Positions 55,673 through 63,578 of a DNA stretch of 64,000 nt are shown piece after piece; within the stretch, counting starts at the first letter, position 1; every line of letters begins with the position of its first letter. This stretch comes from Symsagittifera roscoffensis (taxonomy: Eukaryota; Xenacoelomorpha; Acoela; Convolutidae), in assembly GCF_963678635.1 (NCBI RefSeq), contig NC_087070.1:9148539-9212538 (forward strand). Reading direction: 5' to 3'. Position numbers and translations under genes: made by a program. The notes under the pieces were generated by a model. The model saw nothing but the letters and a program-made list of their open reading frames with translations, ran no database searches and was not told where the DNA came from.

Positions 55673-56813
55673 AAGAATAAATAAAAGACCATCAAAAATT
55701 GCTAACCAACAATCACTCAGTCAGTCTTCACCGACATCATCCCAAGATAACCCAACACCATCTTCAACTACCCAAAACCACCAAACGTCCACACGAATTT
55801 CCTTTCAAGATAACCCATATACCTTTGAAGAACGACACGCTCGCTTATCAGAACCACTAGAACCAGTTCAACGACAAGCACCTCTAAGTGAACCAACATA
55901 TAACTTATACCCAACATTACCACAAGAATTAAGTAGAATACGAAATCCTAGTCAAAGCCAAAATACAGTCGAAATAAATAGACAAATTATACATCCTCGA
56001 AGAAACAGAAATTTTCAAACTCCCCGAGTTCATTTTGATATACCCCAATCACCATCACAAAACACTCCAGAAAACCCCATTGGTATATTACCAGAAACCC
56101 CTACGCTTCTTTCACAACGTAGCACCTCAAGCCTACCCTCAGATTACTTAGATTTAACACCAACATCTGAACAAATACGTGAAAATCCCTTTAACCCTAC
56201 AAACCAAACATCACGACTACCATATTGGACAACACATTCATTCACACAAGGTGAACCAAATTTATTCAATGATCCAATAGATATTTCTACGGATACAACA
56301 ACATCCTCATCACTACCAGAAACATTATCACTACCATCAACACCATCAATAAGCCAGATTTCACCACCACCTTTTAACTTAAATTTCCCAAATAACCTCG
56401 ACGCTAGATATCGAGAACAATCATCAACAAATTTTCCTTTAAGACTAGACTGGAATACATTCACAGCACCTCCACCATTATTTGGACAACACCCAGAAAG
56501 TAACCGACTCCACAACTGGGCACTAAATAGACTACAATATAGACAAGACATTCACGAAGACATTCGTGATCATAACATCCAAATACTCCAACAAAATAGT
56601 CTACAATTAAAATTTGAAATCACGGTTAAATTAAACAACATTACTCAACATCCCTATCCATTAAACCCACCGAATATAACAGCTCAATCCCTACCACCAC
56701 CATTCGTAACAACTGAAGTAATATACAAATACGACAGATATACCAAAAAGACAATTGGTTACATCACATTTTATAACCCATACTCAGGATTGTCATACAC
56801 ATGTATATTCTAA
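55638..56813 (+). CDS. 391-codon open frame without any ATG, Pro/Ser/Thr/Asn-rich
   Basis: Uninterrupted frame from the codon after TAG (55,635) to TAA at 56,811-56,813, with not one Met codon. It starts inside the membrane ORF and overlaps the env start by 13 nt. The first about 270 residues are disordered (Pro, Ser, Thr, Gln, Asn). It contains LYPTL at 55,905-55,919, an exact match to the LYPxL late-domain motif. The last about 120 residues look folded, with N-glycosylation sequons (NNITQ, NITAQ) and many aromatics. Expression must depend on splicing, frameshifting from the membrane ORF or non-AUG initiation. No homolog is recognised. Confidence 0.7.
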   Translation, partial: KNTIIIINFSTKRINKRPSKIANQQSLSQSSPTSSQDNPTPSSTTQNHQTSTRISFQDNPYTFEERHARLSEPLEPVQRQAPLSEPTYNLYPTLPQELSRIRNPSQSQNTVEINRQIIHPRRNRNFQTPRVHFDIPQSPSQNTPENPIGILPETPTLLSQRSTSSLPSDYLDLTPTSEQIRENPFNPTNQTSRLPYWTTHSFTQGEPNLFNDPIDISTDTTTSSSLPETLSLPSTPSISQISPPPFNLNFPNNLDARYREQSSTNFPLRLDWNTFTAPPPLFGQHPESNRLHNWALNRLQYRQDIHEDIRDHNIQILQQNSLQLKFEITVKLNNITQHPYPLNPPNITAQSLPPPFVTTEVIYKYDRYTKKTIGYITFYNPYSGLSYTCIF

Positions 56814-57169
56814 AAATTTTAATTTTTCTCCAACTTCTTTTTCTAGTAGCCTCCAATGAAAACATAAACCCTTCCCCCCGCACTGGACCCCATGATTTAT
56901 TAGTAACACATTACGATTGTGAAGAAAACGAACAAAAAACACTACACAAATATGCAATAAATCAAGTATCACAATGCGAAACAGAACCACAAGCTATAGA
57001 AACAACAAATGTAATAGCGACACTTTATTCAAAAGCCCGAGCAACAACAGTTATAGGATATAAATTCACAGCAACATTTTCTGAAAAGAAAGTACATTGT
57101 TCACAAGTCTCAAATGGAAATAAAAACCGACTTGACCACGAATCATTCTACCAGAGTAATATAGAATGA
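56801..57169 (+). CDS. env-like ORF, N-terminal part with signal peptide
   Basis: ATG at 56,801, then a clear signal peptide (ILKILIFLQLLFLVAS, about residues 3-18) and a secreted-type domain with Cys at several positions. It ends at an in-frame TGA, 57,167-57,169, after which the same frame stays open to 59,419. The start overlaps the upstream ATG-less frame by 13 nt. Placement after pol, the signal peptide and the membrane segments further on make this an envelope glycoprotein candidate. I do not recognise which viral glycoprotein family it descends from. Confidence 0.75.
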   Translation: MYILKILIFLQLLFLVASNENINPSPRTGPHDLLVTHYDCEENEQKTLHKYAINQVSQCETEPQAIETTNVIATLYSKARATTVIGYKFTATFSEKKVHCSQVSNGNKNRLDHESFYQSNIE

Positions 57170-59419
57170 CTTTTACATCTCAATCCCGAAGATTGTAAAA
57201 ACGAGTTACTAAGACTAAACATCACAAGAAATAAAAACACAGATAGAAAATTAGTATATTTCCAAGTTTTTGCAGATTCTGTACATCAAGCAGAACTTGA
57301 AAGATATCAAGGACATATAAAATTAGATGAAAAATACCCATACAACGGCGCACACGGAAGATTAACTCATGATATACACGATAAACACTGGATACCACAC
57401 ATTGGTATAAATGACCCATCAAACTGCAAAGCAGACACGAAAAATAAAGGATATCAAGAAATAATGTTTTTCGATTGGAAAATACAACTCGAAAAAATAC
57501 AACTCACACGCAATTTATCTGACAACACAATGATCTATCAAGGAATTAGATTACCCTGTAAAAACGATCAAGGCTATTGTGACCCTACAACACGAACACA
57601 AGCAACAATTGTTTGGTTCCCCGAAGACACATGTACAACATTTCAAGTAGCAAAAATACACGCTCGTATGATAAAATTTCACGAAAAATATTTTATACAA
57701 TCAATTCTATATGAACAAGTCCATCCATCACGAAAACAAAGTTCTAATTTTAGAAATATACACAATATAGAAAATAAACTGACACGTTTTCAAATATATC
57801 AAGAAACAGAACTTGCATGTAAATACAGAAATCCACTTCACAAAACACAATACTCCGAGATATTAGTTGAATACGAAAAAGGATTCGACATGACCACTGG
57901 AAAAGTAAAATTCGACCCATACGCCACAAGTCACCCTATAAACGAAGGAACATCATATATACCAGTTGATTTTCAAAAAAGTAAAAGTCAACCTGGTGGA
58001 CATCTAAAACCCCATGATACTAGAAGCACACGTTTACAAGAACTATCACTAATGAATAGTACATATTTCGGTAATATCCATTATGATATTCACCTAGATA
58101 TGAAATTAGACTACACAATTAGCCGCATTTTTCAAGAAATGTCACTCTCCGAATTAGAAACACTTCACCAACTATGCGAATTAGAAAGGACACAAATCCT
58201 ACAATCACTTGCACTAGCAGTATTAAAAATACCCTACGCAGGATATTTACTATCAGGCAATAGATCAAATTTTTTAGACTACGAAGGAAACATTTTATGG
58301 TTCTATACCTGTACCAAAAAAGTATCACCACTATATGTTTTTGAAGATAAACGATGCTATAAAAGAATCCCTATCTTTTATAAGAATAAAGTACATTTCG
58401 TTGACACACTTTCAAGACGAACCTATTTCTGGGATACCGCAGTCCCATGTGGATCAGAAAATAGCCACAATGTAGTACAAATGAACCCTGATGAAGATAA
58501 ATATTACCTTCTTACCCCATATCCCACATTAATGCAATCACTCAAAAAATTTTCACCTGAAAGCATTAGAGCTATTGCTCGAAACCCAAATATTGACCTA
58601 CAGTCAATTGGAATATACTCAAAATCAGATATACAACATCACATTAGAACACAACAATTCCAAGAATTATTAACACAAATGGACACTATACAAAGACAAT
58701 CAATTGACCAAAACTTACGCAAACTTGCCGAAACCGCAGGATTTGCAGATATTTATACACAAGATTATAGCGGATATTTTAAAGACATCAAAGACTATAT
58801 ATATCTAAACGGTGAAAAATATAGACCACAAGATATTTCACCTATAAATATTTTTAGCTTTGTTACACTAAAAAATGAAATTCTCGATTTTCTAGGATGG
58901 CCCTACTACATATTAGAAAAATTGACTATTTTATACGCAATGTTTAACTTTATAGGATTTCTTTTTTCACTCTTAAAAGGAATCTATAATACATGCGCTA
59001 TACACACACAAGTAAATAGACAAGCAAGTGTAGCAAGCATATTATTTGCAGGATTTTTTGGAATTTTTTCATCATCAATAAATAAAATTCTTTTAGACGC
59101 ACAAATAAAAGAATACAACACAAAAATAGCAACAAGACAGAACACATACGACGAAGAACATAACAATGTAGACATAACACCTACAGCACCACAGTTACCA
59201 CCCCTACCACATAACCATCCATTATCACTAGTCTCACGAAATTTTCGAAATTTAGCAATAACACATAATCCAAATTTTAGACCAACCATATCACAAAGTC
59301 CCATTCAACATATAATGACACACCATCCACTAGATGAAAATACATATGAACAAATTATAGAACAACCCCATACCACCGCTTTTCAGTCTCAAAATAATAA
59401 TTTTTTTAGCCCACGATGA
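57170..59419 (+). CDS. env-like ORF, main part with membrane segments
   Basis: Open continuation of the frame begun at 56,801 (first ATG 57,464). A large ectodomain with scattered Cys is followed near 58,890-59,000 by a hydrophobic stretch (LTILYAMFNFIGFLFSLLKG). A second lies near 59,020-59,100 (ASILFAGFFGIFSSSINKILL). A roughly 110-residue polar tail contains PTAPQLPPLP; PTAP is at 59,180-59,191. No canonical furin site is obvious. Length over both parts is 872 codons, long for errantivirus-type env proteins. The single stop makes this copy's env truncated unless read through. Confidence 0.75.
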   Translation, partial: LLHLNPEDCKNELLRLNITRNKNTDRKLVYFQVFADSVHQAELERYQGHIKLDEKYPYNGAHGRLTHDIHDKHWIPHIGINDPSNCKADTKNKGYQEIMFFDWKIQLEKIQLTRNLSDNTMIYQGIRLPCKNDQGYCDPTTRTQATIVWFPEDTCTTFQVAKIHARMIKFHEKYFIQSILYEQVHPSRKQSSNFRNIHNIENKLTRFQIYQETELACKYRNPLHKTQYSEILVEYEKGFDMTTGKVKFDPYATSHPINEGTSYIPVDFQKSKSQPGGHLKPHDTRSTRLQELSLMNSTYFGNIHYDIHLDMKLDYTISRIFQEMSLSELETLHQLCELERTQILQSLALAVLKIPYAGYLLSGNRSNFLDYEGNILWFYTCTKKVSPLYVFEDKRCYKRIPIFYKNKVHFVDTLSRRTYFWDTAVPCGSENSHNVVQMNPDEDKYYLLTPYPTLMQSLKKFSPESIRAIARNPNIDLQSIGIYSKSDIQHHIRTQQFQELLTQMDTIQRQSIDQNLRKLAETAGFADIYTQDYSGYFKDIKDYIYLNGEKYRPQDISPINIFSFVTLKNEILDFLGWPYYILEKLTILYAMFNFIGFLFSLLKGIYNTCAIHTQVNRQASVASILFAGFFGIFSSSINKILLDAQIKEYNTKIATRQNTYDEEHNNVDITPTAPQLPPLPHNHPLSLVSRNFRNLAITHNPNFRPTISQSPIQHIMTHHPLDENTYEQIIEQPHTTAFQSQNNNFFSPR

Positions 59420-61224
59420 GCCGACAACTTGGATCCCTACACCGCTCAAATTCCCACCCAACCAACCTCAACACTCCAATTACAATAATTCCACTTTTTG
59501 CTTTCCCGCCACCCGATTTCCCAACCAATAGTGTATCATCAGGCATGAATTCAGACACTAACTCACATATCTCAGTTTTATACTCCATTTCACAACTTAA
59601 TAACCCAAATATTGAAACCCCTGATGAATTTGCAGACTCTGAACCATCTCCATCCAATAATTTTCAAACCAACTCCTCAGTTTTTTCAAAACCCCCTTTT
59701 CAACCAATCCCGTTAAATAACCCACTTCCATCCATTTCTACACCCTCTTATGCTTCTCAAGTCACCCCAACCTACTCTTCATTTCATTCAGACCGATCAT
59801 CCAATTCTCCAGATACTCCCCAAATCTCCCAGGAACTAGATAATTTTATCACCCTACAACAACAACCCTTCCACCTTGAAAACCCCACTATTAATCAGAT
59901 TTCATCCACAATAGAATCATCAAACCCACCTACCCCTACACCCTCTTCAGCTTATACCGCATCATTAGAACCATCATCCACATCCACCGAATCGTCAAAT
60001 AGCACTAATAGAGCTTATCGCACTTTCAAAAGAAAATACCCGAACCATCCATTTCCAACAAAACCAGGAACAGCCCGTGAATATATTAATCATCCAAATC
60101 ACACTAACACGAAAGATTTTTTAGCAATCACCCTACCTTCATTTCCACAATATACTTTGAACACTCCTAACAACACTAACGACACACGTAGTTTTGTAGA
60201 TGAACAAGTTTTAATGCCTACACTTCATTGGACATCATATTATCATTTTACTGACCCCCTTTGCCTACCTTTATCTAATACTCACATCGATATAGAAAGA
60301 AATCAAGATATGCTATATCGACTCACCACGCCACTAACACATAGACAATTTACTTATATAGGATATAAAAAGTCACTAAAAACATACACTGCACCCCGAG
60401 CTAACGATTATACGCTAGAATATTACGATCACAACATCATCCGAGCTAACCAAGACCAATTTTTAGATGATGACCGTTTCGCTAACCCACAAATCACAGA
60501 AAAATTCTTAATCAAAACACCATATGTGTTTACACTCAATATATTTGATCGCAAATTCGATCACATCATTTCTGAAGCACTAACCGACACACAAGCTTAC
60601 GAAAGTTTTAAAGAAAAATTTCAATTATTTTCACTAACCTTTCATTTCCTTGCACCACACGACCGAGATTTACACTGCTCACACGATATTATGTTACGCA
60701 CTAAACAAACCCACACATATACATATTATCGCTTCATACAAAATCACTTTGACCTGCACACTCCATCAAGACAACCACACCACCGTTTTCAATTTATTAA
60801 CTCTAAATACACATCACCATTTTTTCTTAACTTCACATATTGCATCAAAGATACTAACCTTCACGGTATTCTTCGCAATTATGATCCCATAACCCAAATG
60901 TATATTTTTTGTCCCATCACAAAGACCTTCAACGCAGAAGAATCCAGACCCTTCCTTATCCCACATGAATTTGTTCAACCTATAGAAATCCCAATATTAG
61001 AATTCATCCACAACACTAAATACAATCACAAATTATATAATCTCATCCAAAACACACCTTATGATTTTGCAGTTGGCACTGAAGAACTAAAAACCATTAA
61101 AGCACTTCAATTGCTTTGGCCACTGCTTCAAACTAAAAACATCATTCGCATACTAGCAAAATTACTAACTCACTCCGACATAATACACGACATCTTCCCC
61201 CACGGTTTTTTCCCTGACGACTAA
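59416..61224 (+). CDS. 602-codon ORF after env, unrecognised
   Basis: Starts at ATG 59,416, which overlaps the env stop as ATGA (59,416-59,419), the arrangement used for coupled termination-reinitiation. Residues 1-200 are Ser/Pro/Thr/Asn-rich and disordered. Residues 200-602 look folded, rich in Phe, Tyr, His and Leu, with blocks such as LTFHFLAPHDRDLHCSHDIM and a helical end (LQLLWPLLQTKNIIRILAKL). There are no signal peptide, membrane segment or known motif. It is intact, unlike gag-pol and env. Elements of this class normally end at env, so a further large ORF is unusual. The function is unknown. Confidence 0.8.
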   Translation: MSRQLGSLHRSNSHPTNLNTPITIIPLFAFPPPDFPTNSVSSGMNSDTNSHISVLYSISQLNNPNIETPDEFADSEPSPSNNFQTNSSVFSKPPFQPIPLNNPLPSISTPSYASQVTPTYSSFHSDRSSNSPDTPQISQELDNFITLQQQPFHLENPTINQISSTIESSNPPTPTPSSAYTASLEPSSTSTESSNSTNRAYRTFKRKYPNHPFPTKPGTAREYINHPNHTNTKDFLAITLPSFPQYTLNTPNNTNDTRSFVDEQVLMPTLHWTSYYHFTDPLCLPLSNTHIDIERNQDMLYRLTTPLTHRQFTYIGYKKSLKTYTAPRANDYTLEYYDHNIIRANQDQFLDDDRFANPQITEKFLIKTPYVFTLNIFDRKFDHIISEALTDTQAYESFKEKFQLFSLTFHFLAPHDRDLHCSHDIMLRTKQTHTYTYYRFIQNHFDLHTPSRQPHHRFQFINSKYTSPFFLNFTYCIKDTNLHGILRNYDPITQMYIFCPITKTFNAEESRPFLIPHEFVQPIEIPILEFIHNTKYNHKLYNLIQNTPYDFAVGTEELKTIKALQLLWPLLQTKNIIRILAKLLTHSDIIHDIFPHGFFPDD

Positions 61225-61227
61225 CAG

Positions 61228-61313
61228 GTAAGTATAATTTCTATATATTCTTTACTAATAAATTCAAATTAAACACTAACCATTCTTTATCCATGTCTCA
61301 TTTCGATTTTTAG
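61228..61313 (+). other. Candidate 86-bp intron in the 3' UTR of the element
   Basis: CAG|GTAAGTATAATT, a near-perfect 5' splice site, begins three bases after the stop of the 602-codon ORF. TACTAAT and CACTAAC branch-point-like sequences and TTTCGATTTTTAG| follow. The size and signals fit a real intron. If removed in some RNAs, the unspliced genomic RNA must still be the one packaged. Confidence 0.5.
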
Positions 61314-62800
61314 TCTTCATCTCACGATCATCTGCAAAATACACAAAAGAAAAATAAAAATAAGAAAACTTCTTCAAATTGTTCCAAACTCTAATAATCT
61401 TTTGCACCAGCTAAATTATAAAATTCATACCAATGTAGTAAATTAATTTATAAATTATTTCCCTAAAAAGCAGTAATTCTAATAATGATGAAAATTTGTA
61501 ACTTAATTTTTCCCCAAAACTAGCAGTAAAATTGAAATTCTATGTAGTAAATTGATAAGACAAAAATGCAGTACTAACCTTTTGATATTTCCATTCACTC
61601 GCACAAGAATTCTATCCAAACTCGCACAGCTCGCCCACAAAGAATTGTTTAAATAATGAATTTTAGTTTCAAGCTTTCACACTCAACAACTCTAACACAC
61701 GATAACAAGTTTCAAACTTTCCTTTAACCCGGTTGGAAATGAATTATATACTAAACAAAACTAACCAATGCAGCTTACTAAACACCACAACACATAGCAT
61801 AACAGCATGACTAAGAAAAGGAAACCAACGGTACCCAAACCGGATTAACCCAGTTTAAAACTGGATAATTTATTCTTTTGAAGACTATTATAAAGTCTAA
61901 GAAAGAAATAATAAAACACAAAAAAGTCGAAAGACAAACCCATACCAAAAACAATTTGATTTTTGAAAAAAGGACACAACCAACGAAACATAAGAAAAAC
62001 CACAATAAACCTAACATAAAAAGTTATCACATAACAGGACCTCTCACAGAAACCGCACGAAATCATACTCCCACTCCTGGCCTAACCCACCAGAGAGGAC
62101 GTCCTGAGCATGCTCTATAGCCAGCCTAACCCACCGCGCTACATCCATGCTTTGTGACCACACTTCTATTTTTAATGAGAGGTACTCAAGGGTGAGTAAC
62201 TCTTCAAAATAACCGAACTAAAACAAAAAGCTTTTGTGAAAACAACTAACCAAAATCATAATTAAAACACCAAACTAATAAAAATTTTATAAAATGTAAA
62301 TTACACCTTGCAGTATATAGATCAGCATACAACACCAAAGATGAACATCCAAAGACAAAATGAACCCACTACACTCGAAAAAGAATGGCCAACCACAATC
62401 AATATGCCGCCCACAATCACAACTCAAAGGATTTAGAGTACGACTTGACTTCGCAGAAAAGGACTTCATTGAAATAGAACAATGACCACCTCGATGTTCA
62501 AGTATACGTACAGATCCGAGTAACCAGGCATCCCCTCCACGCACAATCTCCACGCCATTCCCAGACAAGGTCAACCCAAAAGAAGTTCTCTACATGGAAC
62601 AGAAAAACCTGTCATAGCCAACCATTCTGAAATCAGATTTGAGTTTGTTGCGAAAACCCAGTCGTTGTCATGAGAAGACACAGCGATTGAACCTGGAACT
62701 TCTCTAACAAGAGAACCCAGAAGAAATATGATGTTCGCCAAATACCAACGTCCATCATCCATCCTTTGAATTGCAGAAAGACTATTCTAAAAAACTCTGT
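61314..62800 (+). other. 3' non-coding region of the LTR element
   Basis: About 1.5 kb with only short frames, mostly on the minus strand (62,287-62,574; 62,571-62,762), which I do not support as genes. CCTAACCCACC occurs twice near 62,080-62,130 in a patch that read in reverse resembles a tRNA A-box, but no B-box follows. The region is still A/C-rich like the rest of the element. Confidence 0.5.
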
Positions 62801-62814
62801 AAAACCCGGATGGG
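62801..62814 (+). other. Polypurine-tract position (weak)
   Basis: The 14 bases before the 3' LTR contain GGATGGG, the only purine-rich run touching the LTR. By position it should serve as plus-strand primer, but it is short and interrupted by T, so the call rests mainly on location. Confidence 0.45.
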
Positions 62815-63224
62815 TGGAACCTGATTTAAACTACATTTTATGATTGGATAAATTAGATATTTTACCACTGTAAAGTATTTAATATTAACCAATCATGATC
62901 CATCTAACTAACAACCCACTTATTTGTAAGTGCTGAAATTACTTGTAATTTCAGCACCAGAGAGATTTGAATTTAACTTAGAACTAAGTTGCCTCTCCGA
63001 GAGAACTTCAGCAGCCGCAATAAACCAGTATACCCTAGATCTATTGAGCCTAGCAGAGACTAGTTAAACAACCTGAGACTAGATAGTATAAGAGTAAGAT
63101 TAGGATCGGTATTAGACTAAGAAGTTGCACGAATCTATCCGGCCGAAAATAAGATAGCGTGACGAGCAGACGGTGTACCCTATCCGAAATTACTCTATGA
63201 GTTAACCACATCGGTCCTAACTCA
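62815..63224 (+). repeat. 3' LTR (410 bp)
   Basis: Same ends as the 5' LTR. Differences are three C/T substitutions and an extra 18-bp block ending AGCAGCCGC directly upstream of AATAAA (63,019-63,024). The hairpin here has a 13-bp perfect stem (62,930-62,957) because one of the substitutions restores a pair relative to the 5' copy. It is followed by the AATA target duplication. Confidence 0.95.
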
Positions 63225-63440
63225 AATACGTAATTGTTACATAATAATTATTTAACAATTATGTAACAGTTATGAAAGCCGAAACTTTCGGCTGACTTAT
63301 ACTTCTGAAAAATATTACGTTTAACCAAGTAACTTTCTTCCTCTAAATTGATTTAAGGGGGAGATTGTTCACTTGGTCCAATATTCGTTACTAGGTACCC
63401 GAGGGGGAAAATAGTTAAAGTGATCCTTATTTTGTTACAG
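63225..63440 (+). other. Intron 7, part right of the inserted element
   Basis: Starts with the AATA duplicate. GTTACATAAT..ATTATGTAAC and AAGCCGAAACTTTCGGCT form nested palindromes that pair with the sequence left of the element. An acceptor TTTTGTTACAG| ends the intron. AAGGGGGAGATTGTTCAC at about 63,356 resembles a polypurine tract joined to an LTR start, but no LTR follows. Confidence 0.55.
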
Positions 63441-63578
63441 TCAGTTGCGGAGCTGCAGTGGTTGAATACGAAGTATGAGAGGGAACTGGCAGATGCTCAG
63501 AAGGAGAGGGAGTGTCTGAAACAAGTGACTCATAAAAAAGACATGTCAGAGACATCTGTCACAAAACTATACAACCAG
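63441..63578 (+). CDS. Large unrecognised gene, coding exon 8 (coiled coil)
   Basis: A 138-nt exon (46 codons, phase 0 both ends) from ttttgttacag| to CCAG|gtcagc. It encodes a charged coiled-coil-like helix (VAELQWLNTKYERELADAQK) that follows smoothly from the helical end of exon 7. This supports the exon 7-exon 8 join across the 19.8-kb intron. The frame remains open at the donor, so further exons must lie right of the window. Confidence 0.8.

Larger units (their letters stand above)
44340..63224 (+). mobile_element. 18.9-kb Ty3/gypsy-order LTR retrotransposon with env and accessory ORFs
   Basis: LTRs of 392 and 410 bp with TG..CA ends flank 18.1 kb of internal sequence, bordered by a 4-bp AATA duplication (44,336-44,339 and 63,225-63,228). 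Order: primer binding site, long leader, small basic ORF, gag with a CCHC knuckle, protease (DSGA), reverse transcriptase (YLDD), RNase H, integrase (HHCC, D-D35E, GPY), then four overlapping accessory ORFs including a signal-peptide env-like gene. RT before integrase defines Ty3/gypsy or retrovirus order. The plus strand is A/C-rich and G-poor, unlike host exons. The copy has three in-frame stops and several frame changes and is likely defective. It lies in the same orientation as the host gene. Confidence 0.95.

Noticed and set aside
62287-62762. Minus-strand frames of 95 and 63 codons near the 3' LTR
   Set aside because: The A/C-rich plus strand makes antisense frames long by chance. No features support a gene.
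63354-63375. AAGGGGGAGATTGTTCAC as the junction of a copia-type polypurine tract and LTR; similar runs at 174, 6530 and 9740
   Set aside because: No LTR-like repeat, end or coding remnant follows any of the four. Purine runs followed by ATTGTT are expected by chance in AT-rich DNA.
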